NCBI GenBank assembly: GCA_016584305.1
Contig: JACEEZ010022579.1
Span: 1 to 64,000 of the forward strand
Length of the DNA: 64,000 nt
From: Chionoecetes opilio
Taxonomy: Eukaryota > Arthropoda > Malacostraca > Decapoda > Majidae
Reading direction: 5' to 3'
The position numbers and the translations under genes were made by a program. This document shows positions 24,004 through 35,520 of the stretch, in pieces (position 1 is the first letter of the stretch; the number at the start of each line of letters is the position of its first letter). Below the pieces are notes generated by a model that saw nothing but the letters and a program-made list of their open reading frames with translations, was not told the origin of the DNA and ran no database searches.

Positions 24004-24284
24004 GGCCTGGGGTGGCCTGGCTTTGGTCGCTGGCGGTGCCCGGTGCAGGGGTGGTTTTAGGACGGTAAAAGAGGTTTTGGGGTTTTGATCTTAATAACTA
24101 TCCCCCTAAGTTATGGTTTGGGTTCCATTTTCTTAAATCCAAAACCGACTTCTTAACCCAACCCCTTTCGTACTATTTGATTTGCATGTGGGTACGAACT
24201 TTTGAGGGTAGGAGCAGAAGGATAAGACCCCTTATGGGGTTTCCCAAATTTCTCAACTCCCAACCCATTGGGTTAAAGGGGAAT
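24004..24284 (+). repeat. Minisatellite spacer S5
   Basis: Fifth spacer copy, noisy: GGTCGCTGGCGGTGCCCGGTGCAGGGG, TTTTGATCTTAATAACTATCCCCC, CTTCTTAACCCAACC, TTTGCATGTGGGTACG, and CCTTATGGGGTTTCCC. Preceded by the AAGGCTGGTGGGGGCC variant unit. Confidence 0.78.
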
Positions 24285-27154
24285 GGGCCCTGCCCGCCCC
24301 GGGCTTTAAGGCACGGGGGGCGGTGGGGCCCCCCCTGCCCCGCGTTGAGGCAGCGGGGGGGTGAGGCCCTCCCCCCCCCTTTCCTTTAAGGCCGCGGGGG
24401 TGGGTGAGGGGCCTCCTGCCCCCCGCGTGAAGAAACCCCGGGGGGGGGGTGAGGCCCTCCCCGCCCCCCCGCCTGAAGGGGGCGGGGGGGGGGGGCCCTC
24501 CTGCCCTGCCTGAAGGCACGCGGGGGAGGGGAGGCCCCCCTGCCCCTTGCCGGAAGGACGCGGGAAGGGTGAGTCCCCTCCCTACCCTGTGCGTTGAAGG
24601 CACGCGGGGTGGATGAGGCCCTATCCTTGCCCCTTTGCCGTGAAGGCACGGGGGGCGGGTGAGGCCCTCCCTTGCCCCGTGCCTTGAGGGCACGCGGGGA
24701 TTGGTGAGGCCCTCCCTACCCCGTGCTGTTAAAGCACGCGGGGGCGGGTGAGGGCCCTCCGTGCCCAGTGCCGTGAAGGCACAAGGGGGGGTGAGGCCTC
24801 CTTGCCCCCTTAGCCCTTGAATAGGACGGGGGTGTGGTGAGGCCTTCCCTGATCCCGTGCCATTAAGCACGACGGGGGCGGGTGGGGCCCTCTCTACCCC
24901 TCTGCAGTGAAGGGCAACGCGGGGGTGGGTAGGCCCTCCTTACCGTCCCTTGAAGGCACGCAGGGGCGGTTGTGGCCCTCTCTGCCCCGTGCCCTGAAGG
25001 CACGCGGGGATGGGTGAGGCCCTCCCTGCCCCTTGCAGTGAAGGTACGCGGGGATGGGTGAGACCCTCCCTGCCCCATGCCGTGAAGGCACGCGGGGTGG
25101 GTGAGGCCCTTCCTGCCACGTGCATGAAGGCACGCGGGCTGTGGGTTTGAAGCCCTCCGTGACCCTTGCCGTGAAGGCATCAGGGGTGGTGAGGCCTTCC
25201 CTGCCCCGGCTTGTGAGGCACCAAGGCGGGTGAGGCCCACCCTCCCCCATGCCGTGACCTTCCGGCACGCGGGGGTAGGTAGAAACGCCTCCCTTGCCCG
25301 TGCTTGTACGGCACGCTGGGGCGCGGTTGAGGCCCTCCCTACCCCGTGCTGTGAGAAGGCAAGGGAGTCGGGTAGGCCATCCATGCTCACGTGCTGTGAA
25401 AGCTACGCGGGGGCGGGTGAAGCCATCCCTGCCCCTTCTGTGAAGGTACGCGGGGGCGGGTTGACGCGTCCTGCCTCGTGCTGTTTATAGGCACGCGCGG
25501 GGGCGGGGTTAGGCCCTCCTGCCCCTTGCCTTGAAGGCCACGCGGGGGGGGTGAGGCTCCTCCCTGCCCCGTGCTGTTAAGGCACGCGGGGGGGGCGGGT
25601 TGAGGGCCCTCTCTGCCCCTGCCTGAAGGACGCGGAGGCTGTGTGGAGCCCCTCCTGCCCCGTGCCTTCCGTGGAAGGCATCGCCGCGGTCGTTTTTTTG
25701 TGGACCGGGTGAGTCCCTCCCTGTCCCGTTGCTATGAACGGGAGCGCGGGGGAGGGTGAGACCACCTCCCTGGCCCTTGCTTGCAATGAAGGCAAACGCG
25801 GGGCGGCGGGTGAGGCCTTCCTGCCCCTTGCCGTGAAGGCACGCGGGGTGGGTGAGGCCCTCCCGATCCTTGCTGTGATAGCACGCTGGGGGTTGTGGGT
25901 GTAGCCCTCTCTGCCCATTGCGTGAAAGTGCAAGCGGGGTGGGGGGGTGAGGCCCTCCCGCCTCGTGCCGTGGAAGGCAAGCGGAGGTGGGGGTGGCCCT
26001 CCGCTGCCCCAGTCGTGAAGCATGTGGGGGCGGGTGAGGCCCTCCCTGCCCCTGATCAGTGAGGGCACGGGGGCTATGTGAGGCCCCTTCCCTGTCCCAT
26101 GCCTTTGAAGGGCCGCAGGGGCGGATTGAGGCCATCCCTGCCCCTTGTCATGAAGGCCAAGCCTTGGGGTTTGTGTAAGGCCCTCCCTGCCCCGTGCTGT
26201 GAAGGCACGCTGGGGCGGTTGAGGCCCTCCCTGCCCCTAGCCTTGAAGGCATGCGGGGGTGGGTGAGGCCCTCCATGCTCCGTGCTGTAAAGATACGCAG
26301 TTGCGGTTGAGGCCCTCCCTACCCCGTGCTGTGAAGGCACGCTCGAGTGGGTTAGGCACTCCCTGCCCCTAGCCTTGAAGGCCCGCGGGGGTGGGTGAAG
26401 CCCTCCCTGCCCCGTGCTGCGGTGAAATGCACGCGGGGGTGGGTGAGGCCCTTCCTGCCCCTTGCCGTGAAGGCACGGCAAGGTGTGTGAAGCCCTCCCT
26501 GCCCCTTGCCGTGAAGGCACGTGGGAGTGGGTAAGGCCCTACCTGCCCCGTGCTGTGAGGGCACGCTAGAGCGGGTGAGGCCCTCCCTGCCACCTGGCTT
26601 GGACAGGCTATGCGAGGGTTGGTTAGGCCCTCCCTGCCCCGTGCTGTGAAGATACGCTTGGCGGGTGAGGCTCTCCCTGCTCCGTACTGTGAAGGCACGC
26701 GGGGGCGGGTGGGGCCCTCCCTGCCTCCGTGCTGTGAAGGCATGCGGGGACGGGTGTGGCCATCCCTGGCCCGTGACGTGAAGGCACGAGAGGGCGGTTT
26801 GAGGCTTTCCCTGCCCCGTGCCTTGAAGGCACGCGGGGGTGGGAGAGGCCCTCCCTGCCACTGGCCGTGAAGGCACGTGGGGGTGGGTGAGGCCCTCCTT
26901 GCCCTCTGCGTGAAGGCACGCGGGGATAGGTGATCGCCCTCTCTGCCCCGTGCAATGAAGGAGACACGCGGATGTGGGTGAGGCCCTCCCTGCCCCTTGC
27001 CCTGAAGGCACGCGGGGGCGGGTGAGGCCCTCCCTGCCCCGTGCCATGAAGACACGCGGGGGTGGGTTAGGCCCTCCCTGCTCCGTCCTCGCGGGGGCTG
27101 GTGAGGCCCTCCTTCACCCATGCCGTGAAGACACGCGGCAGCTGGTGAGGCCCT
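24285..27154. repeat. 44-bp minisatellite, array segment 9
   Basis: 44-bp units with moderate noise. From about 24564 the succession of variant units (GAAGGGTGAGTCCC, GGGATTGGTGAGGCCC, GCTGTTAAAGCACGCGG) is the same as the succession starting at 30961. The parallel continues through the following spacer, indicating a ~2.9-kb segment duplicated at an offset of ~6.4 kb. Confidence 0.92.
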
Positions 27155-27441
27155 GCGGGGGCGCTGGCGATGGTCGCTGGCGGTTGTCGCCAGCGTGCAG
27201 GGGGTGGCCTGGAGGACGGGTCAGCGAGGATTTTGAATTTGATTCTAATAAGGGCTATACCCCTAATGTTAGGTTTAGGGTTCATTTTTATTACTCCAAC
27301 CTACATTTCTTTAACTCCACAGTACGTACTATGAGTGAGTTTGTGCATGTAATGAAGGCTGTGATGGGTAGTAGAGGCAGAAGGAGTAAAGACACCTGAG
27401 GGGTTCCAATCTTCTCAACTCCAACTATTGTTTGAGACGAG
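27155..27441 (+). repeat. Minisatellite spacer S6 (with perfect hairpin)
   Basis: Sixth spacer copy. Begins with a perfect 8-bp stem: CGCTGGCG 27175-27182, loop GTTGT, CGCCAGCG 27188-27195. Then GTGCAGGGGGTGGCCTGG, TTGATTCTAATAAGGGCTATACCCC, GTGCATGTAATGAAGGC, and GAGGGGTTCCAATCTTCTC. Confidence 0.85.
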
Positions 27442-29739
27442 CTGAGGCCCTTCCTGCCTTGCCGTGAAGGCAACGAGGCGGGCGGGTGAGGCCATCCCTG
27501 CCCCGTGCCTTGAAGGCACGCGGGGGTGGGTGATGCCCTACCTGCCCCTAGCGGAAGGCACGCGGGTTGAAGGGTGTTGAAGCCCTTCCCTGCCCCGACC
27601 TTAAAGGCCACGCGGGGCGGGTTTGGCCCTCCATGACCCATGCGGTGACGGACGCGGGGTGGGTGAGGCCCTCCTGCGCTCGTAGCCGTGAAAGGCACGA
27701 GGTGGCCGGATAATGAGGCCCTCCCTGCACCGTGACCTTGAAGGCCAAGCGGGGGTGGGTGAGGCCCTCCCTGCCCCGTGCTGTATGTGAAGATACGCCG
27801 GGGGCGTGTGGAGACCATCCCTGCCCCATGCCGTGGAAAGAAGGCACGAGGGGCTGGGTGTGTGAAGCCCTCCCTGGCCATTGCCTTGAAGCACGCATGG
27901 GTGGGTGAGGCCCTCCCTACCCCGTGCCGTGAAAGCACGCGGGGATGGGTGAGGCCCTCCCTGCCCCGTGCCGTGAAGGCACGCGGTGGCTGGTGAGGCC
28001 CTCCTTCACCCATGCCGTGAAGGCACGCGGGGATGGGTGAGGCCTTCCCTGCTCCGTGCTGTGAATGCACGCTGGGGTGGGTGAGGCCCTTCCTGCCCCT
28101 TGCCGTGAAGGCACGCGTAGGTGGGTGAGACCCTCCCTGCCCCTTGCCGTGGAGGCACGTGGGAGTGGGTGAGGCCCTACTGCCCAGTGCTGTGAGGGCA
28201 CGCTGGGGCGGGTGAGGCCCTCCCTTCCCCTAGCCTTGAAGGCATGCGAGGGTTGGTGAGGCACTCCCTGCCCCGTGCTGTGAGATACGCTGGGGCGGTT
28301 GAAGCCCTCCCTGCTGCTCCGTATGTGAAAGGGCCACGCGGGGGATGGTGAGGCCTCCCTGGCCCCCGTGCTGTGAAGGCATGAGGGGGCGGGGTTGTGG
28401 CTCCCTGGCCCCTCCTTGCCGGGAAGGCACGAGGGGGCGGGCGGGTGAGTGCCCTCCCTGCCCCGTGCCTTGAAGGCACGCGGGGGTGGGTGAGGCCCTC
28501 CCTGCCCCTTGCTGTGAATGCACGCGGGGTTGGGTGAGGCCCTCCCTGCCCCTTGCCTAGAAGGCACGCGGGGGTGGTTGAGTCCCTCCCTGATTCGTGC
28601 TGTGAAAGCACGCTGAGGAGGGTGGGGCCCTCCCTGCCCCATGCCTTGAAGGCACGCTGGGGCGGGCGAGGCCCTCCCTGCCCCGTGCTGTGAAGGCACG
28701 CGGGGCTGGGTGAAGCCCTCCCTGGCCATTGCCTTGAAGGCACGCACGGGTGGGTGAGGCCCTCCCTACCCCGTGCCGTGAAAGCACGCGGGGATGGGTG
28801 AGGCCCTCCCTGCCCCGTGCCGTGAAGGCACGCGGTGGTCTGCTGGTGATGGTCGCCTCCTTCACCATGCCGTGGAGGCAGGGGGATGGGGTGAGGCCTT
28901 CCCTGCTCAGTGCTTGTGAATGCAACGGCGGGGGTGGGTGAGAGGGCCCTTCCTGCCCCTTAGCCGTGAAGGCAACGCCGTTAGGTGGGTGAGACCCTCC
29001 CTGCCACTTGCCGTGAAGGCACGCGGGAGTGGGTGAGGCCCTACCTGCCCCGTGCTGTGAGGGCACGCTGGGGCGGGTGAGGCCCTCCCTTCCCTTAGGC
29101 CTTGAAGGCATGCGAGGGTTGGTGAGGCCCTCCCTGCCCCGTGCCTGTGAACGATACGCTGGGCGCGGTTGAGCCCTCCCTTTCTCCGTGCTCGTGAAGG
29201 CACGCGGGGGACTGGTGAGGCCCTCCCGCCCCCGTTGTGTGAAGGCCATGAGGGAGAGGGTGTGGCCATCCCTGGGCACGTCCGTTGCCGTGAAAAAAGG
29301 CACGAGGGGGCGGAGGTGAGGCCCCTCCTCGCACCCGTGCTTGAAGGGCAACGCCGGGGGTGGGTTGAGGACCCTCCCTGCCCCCTGCAGGAAGGAATAC
29401 GGGGGTGGGTGAGGCCCTCCCTGCCTCTTGCCGTGAAGCACGCGGGGGTAGTTGATGGCCTCCCTGCCCCGTGCCGTGAAGGGCTTCGCGGGGATGGTGA
29501 GGGCCCTCCACTGTGCCCATTGCCGTGGAAGGCCACGCGGGGGCGCGGTGAGGCCCTCCCTGCCCCGTTGCCGTGAAGAGCACGCGGGGGGGGGTGGGTG
29601 AGGCCTTCCCTGCTCGTCCCGTGAAGGCACGCGTGGTGGGCTGGTGAGCGTCCCTACTCACACAGGCCGTGAAGGCACGCTGGGCTTGAGGCCCTTATTC
29701 ACCGTGCCGTGAAGGGACACGCGGCGGCTGATGAGGCTC
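27442..29739. repeat. 44-bp minisatellite, array segment 10
   Basis: A run of about 19 variant units is repeated. The series starting CCCTGGCCATTGCCTTGAA at about 27873 reappears at about 28721 with the same order of variants (offset 848 bp), a local higher-order repeat. Confidence 0.92.
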
Positions 29740-30042
29740 TGCGGTGGCGCTGGCGATGGTCGCTGGCGCCAGCGTGCTGTCACCAGCTGTCGCCAGGGTG
29801 CAGGGGGTGGCCTGGATGACGGTCAGGGAGGATTTTTATTTGATCTTAATAAGCTATAACCCTAATGTTACGGTTTAGGTTTCATTTCTTCTCTAACTCA
29901 ACATGCAATTCTTAACTCCAACTGTACGTTACATTTGCGAGGTGCATGTGAACGAAGACAGTGATGGGTTAGAGCAGATGGAGGTTAAAGACCACCCGTA
30001 TGGGTTCCAATCTTCTCAACTCAAACTATTGGTTTGAGCGAG
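29740..30042 (+). repeat. Minisatellite spacer S7
   Basis: Seventh spacer copy. The CGCTGGCG/CGCCAGCG region is rearranged (CGCTGGCGCCAGCGTGCTGTC then CCAGCTGTCGCCAGGGTG), lengthening the copy. Remaining landmarks are in the usual order: TAATAAGCTATAACCC, TAACTCAACATGCAATTC, GTGCATGTGAACGAAG, GGGTTCCAATCTTCTC. Confidence 0.83.
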
Positions 30043-33000
30043 GTGAGGCCCTTCCTCCCCCTTGCCGTGAAGGCACGAGGGGGGGCGGTTGAGGCCCTCC
30101 CTGCCCCGTGCTTGAAGGCACGCCGCCGCGGATGGGTGAGGCCTCTCCCTGTACCCTTATCGCACCCAGAGACCAAGAGGACGCGGGGGTGGGATCTCTG
30201 CACCGAGGACCTCTCACCTTGCCCCGTGACGCCACCGAACCCAGTTCACTCGGGGGCGCACGGTGTGGCCCTCCCTGCCTCCTGCCTTGAAGGCACGCAG
30301 GGGTTGGTGAGGCCCTCCCTGCCTCTTGCCGTGAAGGAACGCGGGGGTGGGTGATGCTCTACCTGCCCATTGCCGTGAAGGCACTTGGGGGTGGGTGAAG
30401 CCCTCCCTGCCACGTGCTAAGGCACGCACTGGGGCGGGTGTGGCCCTCCCTGCCCCGTGCTGTGAAGGCACACGGGGGCGGGTGTGGCCCTCCCTGGCTC
30501 GTGCCGTAAAGGCACGAGGGGGCGGGTGAGGCCCTGCCTGCCGTGTGCCTTGAAGGCACGCGGGGGTGGGTGAAGCCCTCCCTGCCCCGTGCAGTGAAGA
30601 TACACGGGGGCGGGAAAGGCTCTCCCTGCCCCTTACCGTGATGGCACGCGGGGTTGGGTGAGGCCCTCTCTGCCCCTCGCTGTGAAGGCATTCGGGGGTG
30701 GGTGAAGCTATACCTGCCCCTTGCCGTGAAGGCACGCGGGGGTGGGTGAGGCCCTCCCTGCCCCTTGCCGTGAAAGCACGCGGGAGTGGGTGAGGCCCTC
30801 CCTGCTCCTATGCCGTGAAGGCACGCGGAGGCGTGTGAGGCCCACCCTGCCCATTGCCGTGAAGTCATGCAGAGGTGGGTGATATCCTCCTTGCCCCGTG
30901 CCGTTTAGGCACGCGGGGGTGGGTGAGGACCTCCCTGCCTCTTGCCGTGAAGGCACGCGGGAAGGGTGAGTCCCTCCCTACCCTGTGCCTTGAAGGCACG
31001 CGGGGGTGGATGAGGCCCTCCTTGCCCTTTTGCCGTGAAGGCACGAGGGGGCGGGTGAGGCCCTCCCTGCCCCGTGCCTTGAGGGCACGCGGGGATTGGT
31101 GAGGCCCTCCCTACCCCGTGCTGTTAAAGCACGCGGGGGCGGGTGAGGCCCTCCCTGCCCAGTGCCGTGAAAGCACACGGGGGCGGGTGAGGCCTTCCTT
31201 GCCCCTTGCCTTGAAGAGACGCGGGGGTGGGTGAGGCCTTCCCTGTCCCGTGCCCTTAAGGCACGCGGGGGCGGGTGGGGCCCTCTCTACCCCTTGCAGT
31301 GAAGGCACGCGGGGGTGGGTTAGGCCCTTCTTACCCCGTCCCTTGAAGGCACGCAGGGGCGGTTGTGGCCCTCTCTGCCCCGTGCCATGAAGGCACGCGG
31401 GGATGGGGTGAGGGCCCTCCCTGCCCCTTGCATGTGAGGTACGCAGGGGATGGGGTGAGAACCCGCCCTGCCCCATTGCCGTTTTTTTGAAGGCCACGGG
31501 GGTGGGTGACGGCCCTTCCTGCCCACGTGCCATGAAGGCACGACGGGGGGGGGGGGGTGGGTGAAGCCCTCTGCCCTTTTGCCGTGAAGGCCATACAGGG
31601 GTGGGTGAGGCCTTCCCTGTCCGTGCTGTGGCAAGGCACGCGAAGGAGGGTGAGGCCCACCTCCCCCATTGGGGGGGGGGCCGTGACGGCACGCGGGGTA
31701 GGTAGAGGCCCTCCCTGCCCCGTGGTGTGACGACACGCGGGGGCGGTTTTGAGGACCTCCTACCCCGTGCTGGTGAAGGCACGGAGGTCGGGTGGGCCCT
31801 CCTGCTCCGTTGCTGTGTTGAAAGCACGCGGGGGCGGTGTGAGCCCTCCGCCCCGTGCTGCTGAATGTACGCGGGGGAGGGTGACGCGCTTCCCGCCTCG
31901 TGCTGATAGGCCACGCGGGGGCGGGTTAGGCCCTCCCTGCCCCTTGGGGGGCCTTGAAGGCACGCCAGGGGGTGGGTTGAGCCTCCCTTGCGTGCTGTTA
32001 AGGCACGCGGGGCGGCCGGGTGAGGCCCTCTCTGCCCCTGCTTGAAGGCACGCGGGGGCTGTGTGAGCCCCCTCCCTGCCCCGGCATGTGAAGCATGCGG
32101 TGGCGGGTGCTGGTCCCTCCCCTGTTCCGTGCTATTGAACGGAGGAGGGATGTGAGACCTCCTGCCCCTTGCTTGAATGACGGCACGCGGGGGCGGGTTG
32201 AGGCCTTCCTGCCCCTTGCGTGAAGGCACGCCGGGGGTGGTGAGGGCCCTCCATGAGCCTTGCCAGTGATGCACGGGGGTGTGGGGTAGCCCTCCCTGCC
32301 CTTGCCGTGAAGGCAAGCAGGGGGGGGGGGTGAGGCCCTCCTCGCCTCTTGCTCGTTGAAGGCACGCGGAGGTGGGTCCTGGCACCTCCCGGCCCCAGTG
32401 TGAAAGGCATCTGTGGGGCGGGTGAGGCCATCCTCCACTTGCCGTGAGGGCACGCGGGGATATTGGGCGGATCACTTGCCAATGGCCTTGAAGGCACGCA
32501 GGGGCGGATGAGGCCCTCCCTGCCCCTTGCCTTGAAGGCACGCGGGGTTGTGTAAGGCCCTCCCTGCCCCGTGCTGTGAAGGCACGCTGGGGCGGTTGAG
32601 GCCCTCCCTGCCCCCTAGCCTTGAAGGCATTGCGGGGCGTGGTGGAGGCCCTCAATGCCCCGTGCTGTAAAGATACGCAGTTGGGTTGAGGCCATCACCA
32701 TTACCCGTGCTGTTGAAGGACGCTCGAGTGGGTTAGGCAATCCCTGCCCCTGCCTGAAGGCCGCGGGGTGTGGGTGAAGCCCTCCAATGCCCATTTGCCT
32801 TGAAGGCACGCGGGGATGGGTGAGGCCTACCCTGCTCCGTGCTGTTGAATGCCCGCGAGGGTGGGTGAGGGCCCTTCCTGCCCCTTGCCGTGAAGGCACG
32901 GCAAGGTGTGTAAAGCCGTCCCTGCCCTTGCCGGTGTGTGAAGGCACGCGGTGATTCTATAAGGGGAGTGGGTAAGGCCCCTACCTGCCCCGTGCTGTGA

Positions 33001-33610
33001 GGGCACGCTAGAGCGGGTGAGGCCCTCCCTGCCCCTAGGCTTGAAGGCATGCGAGGGTTGTTTAGGCCCTCCCTGCCCCGTGCTGTGAAGATACGCTGGG
33101 CGGGTGAGGCTCTCCCTGCTCCGTACGTGAAGGCACGCGGGGGTGCGGGTTGGGTTTGGCACCCCCTGCCTCCGTGCTGTGAAGGCAGCGGGGACGGGTG
33201 GGTTGTGGCAATCCCTGGCCCGTGACTGTGAAGGACGAGAGGGCGGTTTGAGGCTTTTCCTGCCCCGTGCCTTGAAGGCACGCGGGGGTGGGAGAGGCCC
33301 TCCCTGCCACTGGCCGTGAAGGCACGTGGGGAAGGGTGAGGCCCTCCTTGCCTCTTGCCGTGAAGGCACGCGGGGATAGGTGAGGCCCTCTCTGCCCCGT
33401 GCCATGAAGGCACGCGGATGTGGGTGAGGCCCTCCCTGCCCCTGCCCTTATAGGCAAGCGGGGCGGGGGTGAGGCCCTCCCGGCCCCGTGCCATGAAGAC
33501 ACGCCTGGGGCCGGGGTGGTCGAGGCCCTCCACATGCTCCGTCCTCGCGGGGGCTGGTGAGGCCCTCCTTCACCCATGCCGTGAAGACACGCGGCAGCTG
33601 GTGAGGCCCT
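30043..33610. repeat. 44-bp minisatellite, array segment 11
   Basis: 44-bp units. 30.25-31.3 kb is fairly clean; 31.4-32.5 kb carries small insertions. Its second half repeats the unit order of segment 9. Confidence 0.92.
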
Positions 33611-33884
33611 GCGGGGGCGCTGGCGATGGTCGCTGGCGGTTGTCGCCAGCGTGCAGGGGGTGGCCTGGAGGACGGTCAGCGAGGATTTTGATTTGATCTT
33701 AATAAGCTATACCCCTAATGTTATGGTTTAGGTTCCATTTTTCTTAACTCAACTGCACTTCTTTAACTCCAAATGTACGTACTATTGGAGTGTGCATGTA
33801 ACGAAGGCTGGGATGGGGTAGAGCAGAAGGGTAAAGACACCTTATGGGTTCAATCTTCCAACTCCAACCTAGGTGTGAGGCGAG
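33611..33884 (+). repeat. Minisatellite spacer S8 (with perfect hairpin)
   Basis: Eighth spacer copy and among the cleanest: stem CGCTGGCG 33631-33638, loop GTTGT, CGCCAGCG 33644-33651; then TTGATCTTAATAAGCTATACC, GTGCATGTAACGAAGGC, GGGGTAGAGCAGAAGGG, CACCTTATGGGTTCAATC. Confidence 0.87.
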
Positions 33885-34480
33885 GATGAGGCCCTTCCTG
33901 CCCATTGCCGGTGAAGGCCACCGAGGGGGCGGGTGAGGCATCCCTGCCCGTGCCTTGAAAGGCACGCGGGGGGGGGGTGGGTGATGCCTACCTGCCCTAG
34001 ACCGTGAAGGCATGCGGTTGGAAGGGTGAAGCCCCTCCCTGCCCCGTACCTTAAGTGCACGCGGGAAGGGCGTGGTTTGGCCCTCCCTGCACCATGCTGT
34101 GAAGGCACGCGGTCTTGTGGGTGAGGCCCTCCCTGGCTCGTGCCGTGAAGGCACGAGGGGGCGGATGAGGCCCTCCCTGCCCCGTGCCTTGAAGGCACGC
34201 GGGGGTGGGTGAGGCCCTCCCTGCCCCGTGCTGTGAAGATACGCGGGGGCGGGTGAGACCATCCCTGCCCCATGCCGTGAAGGCACGCGGTGGTGGGTGA
34301 GGCCCTCGCTGCCCCTTGCTGTGAAGGCACGCGGGGAATGGGTGAAGCCCTCCCTGCCCCTTGCCGTGAAGGCACGCGGGGTGGGTGAGGACCTCCCTGC
34401 CGCTTGCCGTGAAGGCACGCGAGAGTGGGTGAGGCCCTCCCTTCCCCTTGCCGTGAAGGCACGTGGGGGTGGGTGATGCC
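33885..34480. repeat. 44-bp minisatellite, array segment 12
   Basis: About 13 clean units ending GTGGGTGATGCC, immediately followed by LINE copy D. Confidence 0.93.
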
Positions 34481-35520
34481 CAAACATTCTACGCCGACAC
34501 ATCCTCGACAGCTTACAGACTGACCACGACACACACTGGAGAAGCTTAGTACAACGCATGGACAGCAAGCGCACCTCTAACTCCACTGAGTTATGGCACA
34601 TGGTGCACAGAATGAAGGGAATAAAGAGGGAAAGCTTCGAGTATTTACTCGTCAACAACATCCGGGTAAGAGACCCTGTCCGAGTCACCAACGCGTTTAA
34701 GCAACACTGGGAAACGGTTTTCCGACCACACCCCCTCCCTCAGCACATCCCCAGCATAACACACATAGAACGCATCACCACACACATGCACCGATACGAA
34801 GTAGACACTATTCCTCTTGGCTACATAAACACAAACAACTTAAACCACGAAAACCCTCTCACCACCCCATTTGAGGAGGAGGATGTCGCCAGGCTACTCA
34901 AAAGAACGCCACGCCGCGCACCGGGCCCCACAGGCATCACCTGGCCCATCATAATAAATCTCCCCCCACCGAACATTTCCTCACTCACACACATTTTTAA
35001 CGCCTCGCTCGCCACAGGCTATTTCCCAAAAGCCTTCAAAACAGCCACCACAATTCTCATCCCGAAACCCAGGAAAAGCCCTCACCTCGCCGAAAATTAC
35101 CGTCCGATTAGCCTACTCGACATTCTAGGGAAGACTTTTGAAAGGCTAGTATGCACCCGACTTAAGACGCACCTCGAGACAAAAAACCTTCTGTCCCCAA
35201 AGCAGTTTGGCTTCAGGCAAGGACACTCCACCGACGACGCGCTAAACACCATAGTGGCCTACCTCAAAGGGAGCACACAACCAAGTTATTATAAAACAGT
35301 TCTAGTGACAAAATACGTAGAACAAGCATTCGACACCGTGTGGCACACAGGACTCAAATATAAAATATGTAACGACTTTGACCTCCCTAATCTGACCAAA
35401 AGACTACTATGCAACATCCTGACAGACAGACAGATGAGACTCCGTCATACAGACATACTTTCCGACCCTTTTACACCACTAGCCGGGGTCCCACAGGGCT
35501 CTATCCTTTCCCCAACTCTC
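34481..35520 (+). pseudogene. LINE D pol, first part: reverse transcriptase
   Basis: Open from the truncation point (NILRRHILDSL...) through the ATG at 34558 to the E insertion. Typical non-LTR RT blocks appear in order: a GPTGI-type block (34921), ILIPKP, ENYRPISLLDILGKTFERLV (35092-35154), KQFGFRQGHSTDDAL (35206-35250), motif A region VEQAFDTVWH, and VPQGSILSPTLF (35488-35523). The catalytic Asp of motif A is replaced: DNA reads AAA TAC GTA GAA, giving KYVEQAFD, whereas copy A has GAC at the same codon. RT makes cDNA at nicked target DNA in this family. This copy would be inactive from the substitution, the insertion and the 5' truncation. Confidence 0.9.
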
